The notes beneath the pieces were generated by a model that saw nothing but the letters and a program-made list of their open reading frames with translations, made no database searches and was not told the DNA's origin. A stretch of DNA of 64,000 bases from Conyzicola nivalis (GTDB lineage Bacteria > Actinomycetota > Actinomycetes > Actinomycetales > Microbacteriaceae): NCBI RefSeq assembly GCF_014639655.1, contig NZ_BMGB01000001.1, positions 2,515,082-2,579,081 on the forward strand, read 5' to 3'. The number at the start of each line of letters is the position of its first letter. The stretch's first letter is position 1. The translations under genes were made by a program, and so were the position numbers. This document shows positions 26,472 through 34,292 of this stretch, piece after piece.

Positions 26472-27638
26472 ATGTTCGACTGGCATTCCTGGCTCGGCCT
26501 CGCGGCGTCCGTGGCCATCGCGCTCGCCGCGGCGTTCGTCGTCGCGGTGATCACCAAGCTCATCGTCGTCGCGGCGACGAAGCGGCGCGAGTGGCCGCGC
26601 GCGCTCACCAGCAAGGCGCGCCACCCCTACCGCCTGCTGCTCGCCGTGATCGCCACGTGGGCCGCGATCAACTTCAGCATGCCGGGCATGGACTGGGTCG
26701 ACCACGCGTTCCTCATCGCCCTCATCGCGGTCGGTGCCTGGTTCATCGGCGCCATCGTCAGCTTCGGCATCGGGCTCGGCATGGGCCGGTACCGCATCGA
26801 CGTGCCCGACAACCGGGTCGCCCGCCGCATCCAGACCCAGCTCGCCATCGTGCGCCGCCTCGCGTTCGCCGTGATCGTGATCGTCGCGGCCGGCTCGATC
26901 CTGCTGACTTTCCCCGGCGTGCAGGCTGTCGGCGCGAGCGTGCTGGCGAGCGCCGGCATCGTCTCGATCGTCGCGGGCCTCGCCGCCCAGTCGACCCTCG
27001 CGAACGTCTTCGCGGGCGTGCAGTTGGCCTTCAGCGATGCCATCCGCGTCGACGACGTCGTGATCGCCGAGGGCGAGTGGGGCCGCATCGAGGAGGTCAC
27101 GCTCACCTACGTGGTCGTGCACATCTGGGACGACCGCCGTATGGTCCTCCCCTCCACCTACTTCACGTCGACACCGTTCGAGAACTGGACGCGCTCCGGC
27201 TCCGAGCTGCTCGGCTCGGTCGAGATCGACCTCGACTGGCGCGTCAGCCCGGTGGCCATGCGCGCCGAGCTCGACAGGATCCTCGCCCGCACCAACATCT
27301 GGGACGGCCGCGCGAGCGTGCTGCAGGTCACCGACGCGACCGGCGGATTCGTGCGTGTGCGGATTCTGGTGACGGCCGTGGATGCGCCCACCCTGTTCGA
27401 CCTCCGCTGCTTCATCCGCGAGGAGATGGTCGAGTGGCTGCAGACCCAGGACCCCGCGGCGATTCCCCGCACGCGCGTGCAGATGGTGCAGTCCGAGCAG
27501 CGCGCCGAGAGCGCCCCGACCAGCGAGACCCACACCGACCAGATCGGCCTCTTCACCGGGAGCGCACAGGCCGAAGAGCGCGCCAGCCTGCTCACGTCGT
27601 CGATCCCGATCATCGAGACCGACGGCAGGCGCGACTAG
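26472..27638 (+). CDS. MscS-family mechanosensitive ion channel
   Basis: 388 residues. Four hydrophobic segments lie in the N-terminal half, then the pore/beta domain AGLAAQSTLANVFAGVQLAFSDAIRVDD and VVHIWDDRRMVLPSTYFTSTPFENW, a classic MscS signature. A charged C-terminal tail of about 60 residues (SEQRAESAPTSETHTD) is unconserved. It acts as an osmotic release valve in the cytoplasmic membrane. AGGAGAGATT precedes the ATG. Convergent with the DUF3817 gene, whose stop lies 3 bp away. Confidence 0.95.
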   Translation: MFDWHSWLGLAASVAIALAAAFVVAVITKLIVVAATKRREWPRALTSKARHPYRLLLAVIATWAAINFSMPGMDWVDHAFLIALIAVGAWFIGAIVSFGIGLGMGRYRIDVPDNRVARRIQTQLAIVRRLAFAVIVIVAAGSILLTFPGVQAVGASVLASAGIVSIVAGLAAQSTLANVFAGVQLAFSDAIRVDDVVIAEGEWGRIEEVTLTYVVVHIWDDRRMVLPSTYFTSTPFENWTRSGSELLGSVEIDLDWRVSPVAMRAELDRILARTNIWDGRASVLQVTDATGGFVRVRILVTAVDAPTLFDLRCFIREEMVEWLQTQDPAAIPRTRVQMVQSEQRAESAPTSETHTDQIGLFTGSAQAEERASLLTSSIPIIETDGRRD

Positions 27639-27641
27639 CCG

Positions 27642-28097
27642 CTACGAGCCGGGCGGCCCGACAACGAGCAGCGCCACGAATACGCCGCCGACGACGACGA
27701 CCATCAGCACCACGAACAGCGCGGTGTTGGCCAGGGCCCAGCGCAGCAGCCGGTTCACGGCACTGCCGTCGCCCGGGTGGCCGGTGGCGACCCGGCGCCA
27801 GTCGCCGTCGAGGTGTCCGTGCCGTTCGAGCCAGCGCTCGGCCGGGATCGTCGCGTAGGGAACGACCGCGCTCGCGAGGGCCAGCAGCGTGACGGGCGGG
27901 CTCCAGCGCTGGTTGACGGACAGAATGACGGATGCTGCGGCGAACGCCAGGAACGCGAAACCGTGCAGCCCTCCGCCGATGCTTACCCCGACGTCGGTCA
28001 GCACGAACACGTACTTGAGCAGCATCCCCGCGATGAGCAGGGTCCAGGTGACCGCCTCCGCGAGGGCCAGGGCGCGGAACAGCGCGCGCGGCGTTAT
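27642..28097 (-). CDS. DUF3817 membrane protein with apparent ATA start
   Basis: About 151 residues, three DUF3817-type membrane helices (ALAEAVTWTLLIAGMLLKYVF, GGLHGFAFLAFAAASVILS, LLALASAVVPYATIPAER) plus a C-terminal helix. The conserved start TPRALFRALALAEAVTW lies directly after the GNAT stop, but there is no ATG, GTG or TTG. The junction reads ...cacttataacgccg: the codon before ACG-CCG is ATA, overlapping the GNAT TAA. If that A were G, the junction would be ATGA and the protein would start MTPRALF. ATA start, sequencing error or recent loss are all possible. Last gene of purS-purQ-GNAT-DUF3817. Confidence 0.7.
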   Translation of the reverse strand: MTPRALFRALALAEAVTWTLLIAGMLLKYVFVLTDVGVSIGGGLHGFAFLAFAAASVILSVNQRWSPPVTLLALASAVVPYATIPAERWLERHGHLDGDWRRVATGHPGDGSAVNRLLRWALANTALFVVLMVVVVGGVFVALLVVGPPGS

Positions 28098-28645
28098 AAG
28101 TGGTCCGTGACGTCGATGGCGTAGTGCAGCTCGTCGACCAGGCCGCCCTTGAACGGCCGGTCGCGCACGAGCTCGCCGCGCGTCATGCCGAGCTTCTCGA
28201 GCAGCGCGGCCGACGCGGCGTTGCGGGCGTCGAGGGTGGCCGTGACCCGCGTCAACGCCAGTTCGCCGAACGCGAGCGACAGCATGGTGCTGGCCGCCTC
28301 GTAGCCGTAGCCCGCGCGCTGGAACCCGGCGTGCAGGGCGAAACCGATCTCGCCCTCCGTCTCGGACACGCACTTGAGCACGACCTCGCCGATCACCTGG
28401 CCGGTCTCGGCGAGCTCGACGGCCAGCACGAGCCACTGCCCCTCGCTGTCGACGCGCGCCTGCGGAACTTTGGCGAGCAGCGCGAACCGCGTCTCGTCGA
28501 TCGACCGCACCGGCCACGGCAGGTAGCGCACGACCTCGGGGTCGGAGTGGAACTGCAGCAGGTCGTCGAGGTCGTCAGCGGTGTGGGCACGCAGCAGCAG
28601 CCGAGGCGTGCTGATCGGCAGGACGGGCGTCCATGGCAGGGGCAC
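28094..28645 (-). CDS. GNAT acetyltransferase (RimJ/RimL type)
   Basis: 183 residues from the GTG at 28645, two bases after the purQ stop. ISTPRLLLRAHTADDLDDLLQFHSDPEVVRYLPW is the RimJ/RimL opening. GEIGFALHAGFQRAGYGYEAASTMLSLAF is the acetyl-CoA-binding region and LDARNAASAALLEKLGMTRGE the C-terminal motif. The substrate is unknown. It sits in the purS-purQ transcription unit but no purine role is suggested. Confidence 0.9.
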   Translation of the reverse strand: MPLPWTPVLPISTPRLLLRAHTADDLDDLLQFHSDPEVVRYLPWPVRSIDETRFALLAKVPQARVDSEGQWLVLAVELAETGQVIGEVVLKCVSETEGEIGFALHAGFQRAGYGYEAASTMLSLAFGELALTRVTATLDARNAASAALLEKLGMTRGELVRDRPFKGGLVDELHYAIDVTDHL

Positions 28646-28647
28646 GG

Positions 28648-29343
28648 TCAGACCGAGGCGAGTGCTCGGATCGCGGAGGTGAAGATGGCGAGACCGTCGA
28701 CGCCGGAGCGCATTGCGGCCGCGGTGTCGGGGCCGAAGCCGGCCTCGACGGCGTGCTCGGGGTGCGGCATGAGGCCGACGACGTTTCCGCGCTCGTTGCT
28801 GATGCCGGCGATGTCGTTGATCGAGCCGTTCGGGTTGACGCCGAGGTAGCGGAAGACGACCTGGCCTTCGCCCTCGAGCCGGTTGATCGTGTCGGCGTCG
28901 GCGATGAAGCCGCCCTCGCCGTTCTTGAGCGGGATGGTGATCTCGGCGCCGGTCGCGAAGTCGTTGGTCCACGCGGTGGAGGTGTTCTCGACGCGCAGGC
29001 CCTGGTCGCGGCAGATGAAGTTGCCGTGGTCGTTGCGGATCAGGCCGCCCGCGAGCAGGTGCGCCTCGGCGAGCATCTGGAAGCCGTTGCAGATGCCGAG
29101 CACGGGCATTCCGGCGTTCGCGGCGTCGATGACCTCGGCCATGATCGGGGAGTGCGCGGCTATCGCGCCGCAGCGCAGGTAGTCGCCGTAGCTGAAGCCG
29201 CCCGGCAAAACGAGGGCGTCGACGCCGTGCAGGTCGTGGTCGCCGTGCCAGAGTGCGACGGGCTTGGCACCGGCGAGACGCACGGCGCGCTGGGCGTCGC
29301 GGTCGTCGAGCGACCCAGGGAAGGTGATGACGCCGACGCGCAT
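28648..29343 (-). CDS. purQ: Phosphoribosylformylglycinamidine synthase subunit PurQ
   Basis: Glutaminase subunit of FGAM synthase, 231 residues. Class I amidotransferase triad: Cys in [11 protein letters not shown], with His and Glu in [30 protein letters not shown] and [18 protein letters not shown] are PurQ-specific. ATG overlaps the purS stop by one base (TAATG). Supplies ammonia to PurL (22744-25056). Confidence 0.97.
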   Translation of the reverse strand: MRVGVITFPGSLDDRDAQRAVRLAGAKPVALWHGDHDLHGVDALVLPGGFSYGDYLRCGAIAAHSPIMAEVIDAANAGMPVLGICNGFQMLAEAHLLAGGLIRNDHGNFICRDQGLRVENTSTAWTNDFATGAEITIPLKNGEGGFIADADTINRLEGEGQVVFRYLGVNPNGSINDIAGISNERGNVVGLMPHPEHAVEAGFGPDTAAAMRSGVDGLAIFTSAIRALASV

Positions 29344-29591
29344 TACTGCGCCACCTCGATCGACACCACGTCTTCGATGACCGAGTTGGAGAACATCTCG
29401 TCGGCGTAGGTCTGCACCTCGGCGAGCAGCGCGTCGGTCACCTCGCCCTCGACGGTGAGCTCGAAGCGCTTGCCGATGCGCACCTCGGAGACGGTGGTGT
29501 TTCCCAGGCGGTGCAGGGCGCCGGTGACGGCCTTCCCCTGGGGATCGAGCAGAACGGCCTTGGGCATGACCTCGACGACGATTGTGGGCAC
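29343..29591 (-). CDS. purS: Phosphoribosylformylglycinamidine synthase subunit PurS
   Basis: 82 residues from the GTG at 29591, with GGAG 6-10 bases upstream. The ATG at 29603 adds four residues and lacks a ribosome site. [21 protein letters not shown] and [13 protein letters not shown] are the PurS fold. It bridges PurL and PurQ. First gene of the purS-purQ unit. Confidence 0.95.
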   Translation of the reverse strand: MPTIVVEVMPKAVLLDPQGKAVTGALHRLGNTTVSEVRIGKRFELTVEGEVTDALLAEVQTYADEMFSNSVIEDVVSIEVAQ

Positions 29592-29657
29592 CAGTAACTC
29601 CAAGGATTTCGCGCGTGGGTTGACGGGTACGAGTCTACCCGAGGGTGGCGGGCGCCG

Positions 29658-30407
29658 TCAGAGTTGGCCGCGGGCGACGGCGTCGCCGACCGCGAAGTCC
29701 GCCCAGTCGCGGTAGCCGATGGCGCTCGGGTGGAACAGGTCGCTCGCGAAGAACCCCTCCGTGTACGGCGGGGGCGGTGGCGACATAAACGCGCCAGGGG
29801 TCGCGGCCACGATCGCCCGCGCCTCCGCCTCGAGGCTGCGCGAGTGCAAATACAGGTTGAACCGCAGCGGGTTCGGCAGCAGCACGAAGCGGAAGAAGGC
29901 CGGCAGCGACGACATCAGGATGGTCGCCTCCGGGTTCGCGGCGCGCAGGCGTGCGAGCAGAGACCGGATGTCACGCCCGAACGCCGCGCGCGACCGGACA
30001 CCGAGTGCGTCGTTCGCGCCGATCGTCAGGAACACCACGTCGTAGCTGTCGGCCGTGGCGGCGTCGATGTAGTCGCTCAGCAGATCCTTGGCCGTGGCGC
30101 CGTTCTTGCCGACCGCCGTCCACTGCACGCCGCGCCCGTAGTGGAGGGAGAGCGAGCGGGCGAGGTTGCCCGGCAGCGCCTCGTGCTGCGAGTCGACGCC
30201 GACACCGGCCGCTGTGGAGTCGCCCAGCACGAGCAGCCGCAGCGGGGCATCGCCCGAGCGGGAGGTGGGGGCATCGAGCGACCCAGACCATGGGCTCGCA
30301 GCATCCGCGAGCCTGGGTGTGTCGCGGCGAAGCCGGCGACCCTGCACCAGCAGAACCGGCGCGACCGGGAGCATCGCCACTCGGCTCAGTCGCTGCAGTA
30401 GGGGCAC
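29658..30407 (-). CDS. SGNH/GDSL-family hydrolase
   Basis: 249 residues. Block I LLVLGDSTAAGVGVDS holds the nucleophile Ser, block III FLTIGANDALG the oxyanion Asn, and block V DLFHPSAIGYRDWA the Asp-x-x-His pair. The N-terminal stretch MLPVAPVLLVQGRRLRR is a membrane anchor or signal-like segment. GTG start at 30407. It is an esterase or lipase acting on acyl groups, possibly at the membrane; substrate unknown. Divergent from the serine hydrolase gene. Confidence 0.92.
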   Translation of the reverse strand: MPLLQRLSRVAMLPVAPVLLVQGRRLRRDTPRLADAASPWSGSLDAPTSRSGDAPLRLLVLGDSTAAGVGVDSQHEALPGNLARSLSLHYGRGVQWTAVGKNGATAKDLLSDYIDAATADSYDVVFLTIGANDALGVRSRAAFGRDIRSLLARLRAANPEATILMSSLPAFFRFVLLPNPLRFNLYLHSRSLEAEARAIVAATPGAFMSPPPPPYTEGFFASDLFHPSAIGYRDWADFAVGDAVARGQL

Positions 30408-30442
30408 GGACCAATCGTAGGCGCGTCGGTAAACTCGCAGGC

Positions 30443-31453
30443 ATGGATACCGCAGGCCTCACCGAATTTCTCGCGCAGCAACAGTTCTCGGGCGTCGTGC
30501 TCGTGCGCAGGGGCGCGACCACGGTCTTCGAATCGGCGACCGGCCTCGCCAGCCGCACCACCGAGGCGCCCATCACCATGGACACCCGCTTCGACACCGC
30601 CTCGATCACAAAACTGTTCACGAGCGTGGGCGTGCTGCAGCAGGTCGCCGCGGGAAACCTCGACCTCGAGACATCCATCCACCACTACGTCGACCTCGCG
30701 GGGACGCGCATCCCGATCGAGGTGAACCTGCTCAACCTGCTCACCCACACGAGCGGCCTGGCCGACGACGTCGACGAGGAGAACGGCGACGACTACGCCG
30801 AATTCTGGGCCGCGCTGCCCGTGCAGGAGTTCTTGGAGACGGCGGACTTCCTGCCGCTGTTCGTGAACAAGGAGCCGCTGGCCGACCCGGGCGACGAGGT
30901 CGCGTTCATCAACGTCGGCTACATCCTCGCGGGGCTCGCGCTCGAGCGGGTCACCGGTGTTCCCTACCGCCAGTACATCCGCGACGAGGTCTTCGCGCCG
31001 GCCGGCATGACCGCCTCCGACTTCTTCGACCGGCGCGAGGGCGTGCCTGGTGTCGCCGAGGGATGGGACCGCACCGAGAACGGGGAGTGGGAGCACAACC
31101 TGCTCGCCTACCCGCCGATCGGCACCCCCGACGGCGGCGCGCACTCGACCGCCGGCGACCTCGTGAAATTCTTCGAGGCCGTGCGCGGCGGCGTGCTGCT
31201 CAATAAGGAGTACACGGACGAGTTCCTGCTGCCGCAGGTCGAGCTCGACGAGGAGACGGCCTACGGGTTCGGTCTCGAGTTCGACCTCGACGAGGAGGGC
31301 TCGGTGCGGTCGTACTTCCAGGACGGCATCAACGCCGGGGCAAGCGGCATCCTGCGGCACTACGTCGAGGAGGGCCTCGACGTCGTCGTGCTCTCCAACT
31401 CGGAGGACGGCGCGTGGGACGTCATCACCGAGCTCGACGACCGGGTCGCCTAG
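30443..31453 (+). CDS. Beta-lactamase-family serine hydrolase with Tyr-to-Phe change
   Basis: 336 residues from the ATG at 30443. The S-x-x-K motif is DTASITKLFTSVG. The region LADPGDEVAFINVGYILAGLALERV aligns with the usual (F)SYSNxGY, but the catalytic Tyr of Y-x-N appears to be Phe (F-I-N). IGTPDGGAHSTAGDLVKFFEAV matches the later part of the fold. There is no signal peptide, so it is probably cytoplasmic. It may be an esterase or peptidase with altered chemistry. Shares a CTAG with the convergent membrane protein gene. Confidence 0.88.
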   Translation: MDTAGLTEFLAQQQFSGVVLVRRGATTVFESATGLASRTTEAPITMDTRFDTASITKLFTSVGVLQQVAAGNLDLETSIHHYVDLAGTRIPIEVNLLNLLTHTSGLADDVDEENGDDYAEFWAALPVQEFLETADFLPLFVNKEPLADPGDEVAFINVGYILAGLALERVTGVPYRQYIRDEVFAPAGMTASDFFDRREGVPGVAEGWDRTENGEWEHNLLAYPPIGTPDGGAHSTAGDLVKFFEAVRGGVLLNKEYTDEFLLPQVELDEETAYGFGLEFDLDEEGSVRSYFQDGINAGASGILRHYVEEGLDVVVLSNSEDGAWDVITELDDRVA

Positions 31454-31746
31454 CCCGCGGCCGCCACCCGGCGGTTATGCGCCACGAAGACCAGCAGCGG
31501 TGAGGCGGTCGTTGCGAATACGAGCAAGATGACGAAGGCTCCGAGCGTCGAGTAGAGGCTTAACGAACCCCAGATCGCAAGGGCGCCGCCCACTCCGCGC
31601 CATAACGGCGCGGTCTTTGGCTGGTTCGGGATGCGGCCGGCCCAGGGAATCTTCGCCTTGGTGTTAGCCCGTGTGATCTGCCGCGCGGAGATGAACCCGA
31701 GCGCCGTGCCGACTATGACCAAGGCGATCGCGAAGACATCGAGCAT
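31450..31746 (-). CDS. Small membrane protein, unknown
   Basis: 98 residues from the ATG at 31746. Helix 1 is MLDVFAIALVIVGTALGFISA. A basic loop (KAKIPWAGRIPNQPKTAPLWRG) follows, then two further helices (GALAIWGSLSLYSTLGAFVILLVFATT and the end). No recognised family. The stop codon shares the CTAG with the serine hydrolase stop. Confidence 0.65.
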   Translation of the reverse strand: MLDVFAIALVIVGTALGFISARQITRANTKAKIPWAGRIPNQPKTAPLWRGVGGALAIWGSLSLYSTLGAFVILLVFATTASPLLVFVAHNRRVAAAG

Positions 31747-31783
31747 GCGCCCATCCTGCGCGGTCGCACGCCCCACGGCAAAC

Positions 31784-32653
31784 TCAGCCGGCGGCGCTCA
31801 CCGTGATCAGGTTGCTCCACGGGTCGTCGAAGCTCACGGTCTTGCCGTCGTCCCGGATCGGCACGCCGAAGTGGGTCAGTCGTTCGGTGAGCGCGCCCAC
31901 GTCGTCGGCGCCGGGAACCCGGATGTCGACCTGCGCCAGCCCGAGGGCCAGTTGTCGGGGCCCCGCGCCTTTCGAGTTCCAGGTGTTCATCGCCATGTGG
32001 TGGTGGTAGCCGCCGGCGCTCACGAACAGCGCGCTGTCGCCGAACCTCGTCGTCGTCTCGAAGCCGAGCCGGTCCACGTAGAACTCGCGGGCCGTCTCGA
32101 CGTCTCCGACCTGCAGGTGCACGTGCCCCACCTGAGCGCCGCCGATGAGCGGCTGCGACACCGCCCGCTCGGTGAGGTTCTGCTGCAGGAACTCGTTCGG
32201 GTCGAGGTAGAGCGTCGACATCTCGATGCTGCCGTGCGACCAGCTCCAGTTGCTGCGGTCGCGGTCCCAGTACAGCTCGACGCCGTTGTTCTCGGGGTCG
32301 GTGAAGTAGAAGGCCTTGCTCACGAGGTGGTCGGAGCTGCCGGTGAAGGTGTTCGGGTGCTTCTGCGCGACCGAATAGACGGATGCCGCCAGCGCCTCCT
32401 CGGTCTCGAAGAGAATCGCGGTGTGGAAGAGCCCGGCGTCTCGCGGGCTCGCGTTGCGCAATTCGGGCGCGTGCATGAGGACCATCACGGCGGTCGTCCC
32501 CCGGCCGAGCACGGTCACGTCGCCGTCGGCGCTCAGCACCTGCAGGGCGACGGCGTCGCGGTAGTAGGCGGTCATCGCGTCGAGGTCGGCGACCCGCAGC
32601 GTCACCGCGCCCATCGATGTGTCCGCCGCGAGGAGGTTCTGGTAGCTGGTCAT
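31784..32653 (-). CDS. VOC-family protein (two-domain, catechol-2,3-dioxygenase-like)
   Basis: 289 residues from the ATG at 32653. Two vicinal-oxygen-chelate modules: residues about 12-125 (VTLRVADLDAMTAYYRDAV ... NGVELYWDR) and 170-285 (GHVHLQVGDVETAREFYVDRLG ... SAGGYHHHMAMNTW). Metal ligands are likely His in GHVHLQV and HHHMAMN and a terminal Glu; a few remain uncertain. It resembles CatE/YfiE-type dioxygenases or glyoxalase-like proteins. A MarR-like palindrome lies just upstream. Substrate unknown. Confidence 0.9.
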   Translation of the reverse strand: MTSYQNLLAADTSMGAVTLRVADLDAMTAYYRDAVALQVLSADGDVTVLGRGTTAVMVLMHAPELRNASPRDAGLFHTAILFETEEALAASVYSVAQKHPNTFTGSSDHLVSKAFYFTDPENNGVELYWDRDRSNWSWSHGSIEMSTLYLDPNEFLQQNLTERAVSQPLIGGAQVGHVHLQVGDVETAREFYVDRLGFETTTRFGDSALFVSAGGYHHHMAMNTWNSKGAGPRQLALGLAQVDIRVPGADDVGALTERLTHFGVPIRDDGKTVSFDDPWSNLITVSAAG

Positions 32654-32683
32654 GGGACGCCCTTCCGTCACCAGCCTACAACT

Positions 32684-32701
32684 TAGTTGACGCGACAACT
32701 A
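32684..32701. promoter_or_regulatory. MarR-type operator upstream of the VOC gene
   Basis: tagttgacgcgacaacta is an 18-bp palindrome broken only at one base pair near the centre. It lies 30 bp upstream of the VOC ATG. The TTG(n6)CAA spacing fits MarR/HpaR-like operators controlling ring-cleavage or quinone-responsive genes. No MarR gene is in the window. Confidence 0.7.
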
Positions 32702-32716
32702 TTCCCGGAAGGCGGC

Positions 32717-32747
32717 GGTGGCCCGCTGTTCTGGGCAACGGGCCACC
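32717..32747 (-). terminator. Hairpin downstream of the GNAT/purC unit
   Basis: ggtggcccg (32717-32725) and cgggccacc (32739-32747) form a 9-bp GC stem with a 13-nt loop, 42 bp after the stop of the minus-strand GNAT gene. There is no T-run. Probably ends the purC-GNAT transcript before the VOC promoter. Confidence 0.65.
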
Positions 32748-32788
32748 ACCGAAAGGGATTCGGAGCGGTGCGTCAATCGGATGGGTGA

Positions 32789-33283
32789 CTACTCGCAGCT
32801 CTCGCAGAGCGTGTCGGTGGCCGGGTCGGATGCGACGAGCGTCTTCTCGAAACACAGCGAGTCGTCGGAGTCGGCGTAGTACCCGTACCTGTCGATCGGG
32901 GTGAAGCCCTCGCGCGTGTAGAAACGGATCGCGTCCGGCTGGGCGGTGCCGGTCTCGAGCACGAGGCGCGACCACCCGCTCTCGAGGCCGAAGCGCTCGA
33001 GCCGGTTCAGCACGGCGGTCGAGACACCCGAGCCGCGGGCGGAGGGGGCCACGAACATCCGCTTGATCTCTCCGTGCGATTCGTCGATGCGGCGCAGACC
33101 GCCACATCCGACCGGTGTTCCGTCGTCGGAGTAGGCCACGTAGAACGCGGTGATGTCGTCGGCCGTGGGCGCGGGGCCGGGCTCGGAGTCGTCGGTGCCG
33201 TAGCGCTCGGCGATCTCGACCCGCTGGGCCGCGCGCAGGGCGACGGCGCCCGCATCGTCCCAGTCGACCTCGCGCACGATCAT
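32789..33283 (-). CDS. GNAT acetyltransferase
   Basis: 164 residues, start ATG overlapping the purC stop by four bases (ATGA). GEIKRMFVAPSARGSGVSTAVLNRLERF is the acetyl-CoA-binding motif A (R-G-S-G), and LVLETGTAQPDAIRFYTREGF is motif B. The tail ends CESCE with two Cys. It resembles the GNAT at 58683-59138 (shared KRMFVA, ETG..QPDAI, YGYY/GKYVGD-type end). Substrate unknown. Confidence 0.9.
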   Translation of the reverse strand: MIVREVDWDDAGAVALRAAQRVEIAERYGTDDSEPGPAPTADDITAFYVAYSDDGTPVGCGGLRRIDESHGEIKRMFVAPSARGSGVSTAVLNRLERFGLESGWSRLVLETGTAQPDAIRFYTREGFTPIDRYGYYADSDDSLCFEKTLVASDPATDTLCESCE

Positions 33284-34149
33284 TTGCCGGTCAGTCTCTC
33301 GATGAGTTCGCGGTAGCGCGCTGCGGTCTGCGCGACGATCTCGGCCGGCAGCGTGGGCGGGGTGCCGGTCTGATCCCAGTTCGTCTTCAGCCAGTTGCGC
33401 ACGATCTGCTTGTCGAAGCTCTCCAGCCGGCGCGGGCCGCCCGCCTCGTACAGCTCCGCGTCCCAGAACCGGCTCGAGTCGCTCGTGAGCACCTCGTCGC
33501 CGAGGGTCAACTCGCCGGTCCCGGGGTCGGCGCCGAACTCGAACTTGGTGTCGGCCAGGATGATGCCGCGGCCCTCCGCGATCGCCGACGCGCGCGTGAA
33601 GATGTCGAGGCTCGCGTCGCGAAGGGCGGATGCGACCTCCGCTCCGACGAGCTCCACCGTGCGCTCGAAGGTGATGTTCTCGTCGTGTTCGCCCATCGGG
33701 GCCTTCCACGCTGGGGTGTAGATCGGCTCGGGCAGGCGGTCGCCGTCGTTCAGCCCGGCGGGCAGCGCGACGCCGCAGACGCTCTGGGACTGCTGGTATT
33801 CCAGCCAGCCGCTGCCGCTGAGGTAGCCGCGCACGACGCACTCCACCGGGTACATGTCGAGCGTCTTGGCGAGCATCGCGCGCTGGGCGACGGCCTCGGG
33901 CAGGTCGCCCGTCGACGCGCGGGCCAGGTGGTTCGGCACGCCGTAAAGCTGCTCGAACCACCAGCGGCTGAGCGTCGTGAGCAGCTCGCCCTTGCCCGGG
34001 ATGCCCGGCTCGAGCACGTGGTCGAACGCGCTCACGCGGTCGCTCGCCACCATCAACACTTCGCCGGGGTGATCGGGCGAGGTGTACAGCTCGCGCACCT
34101 TGCCGGAATAGAGGAGGGTCCATCCGGGGAGAGCTGCAGCATCCGTCAT
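33280..34149 (-). CDS. purC: Phosphoribosylaminoimidazole-succinocarboxamide synthase
   Basis: SAICAR synthetase, ligates CAIR and aspartate. 289 residues from the ATG at 34149 (MTDAAALPGWTLLYSGKVREL). YSGKVRELY, SDRVSAFDHVL, VECVVRGYLSGSGWLEY and IILADTKFEFG are the family signatures. Followed by the overlapping GNAT gene. Long-form family member as in yeast and actinobacteria. Confidence 0.97.
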   Translation of the reverse strand: MTDAAALPGWTLLYSGKVRELYTSPDHPGEVLMVASDRVSAFDHVLEPGIPGKGELLTTLSRWWFEQLYGVPNHLARASTGDLPEAVAQRAMLAKTLDMYPVECVVRGYLSGSGWLEYQQSQSVCGVALPAGLNDGDRLPEPIYTPAWKAPMGEHDENITFERTVELVGAEVASALRDASLDIFTRASAIAEGRGIILADTKFEFGADPGTGELTLGDEVLTSDSSRFWDAELYEAGGPRRLESFDKQIVRNWLKTNWDQTGTPPTLPAEIVAQTAARYRELIERLTGK

Positions 34150-34174
34150 GCCCCCATTAAACCGCACCCGCCCC

Positions 34175-34260
34175 GTGCCAAATGCAGGAGATTTCGCGCG
34201 CGAGGGCCGTGGATCCGTGCCGACGTGTGACTCGACCGGATTTCTCCTGCATTTGGTACA
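34175..34260. repeat. Family C palindrome, copy 1 (86 bp)
   Basis: Outer arms gtgccaaatgcaggagattt and tttctcctgcatttggtaca are complementary apart from a few bases. The 45-nt centre is gc-rich and contains gatccg and tgtgactcga. It lies between purC and purD. A second copy with the same internal landmarks is at 36862-36946. Confidence 0.85.
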
Positions 34261-34292
34261 TGGAGCCCGTCGAGCGGGGCCGCGCGCCGGGG

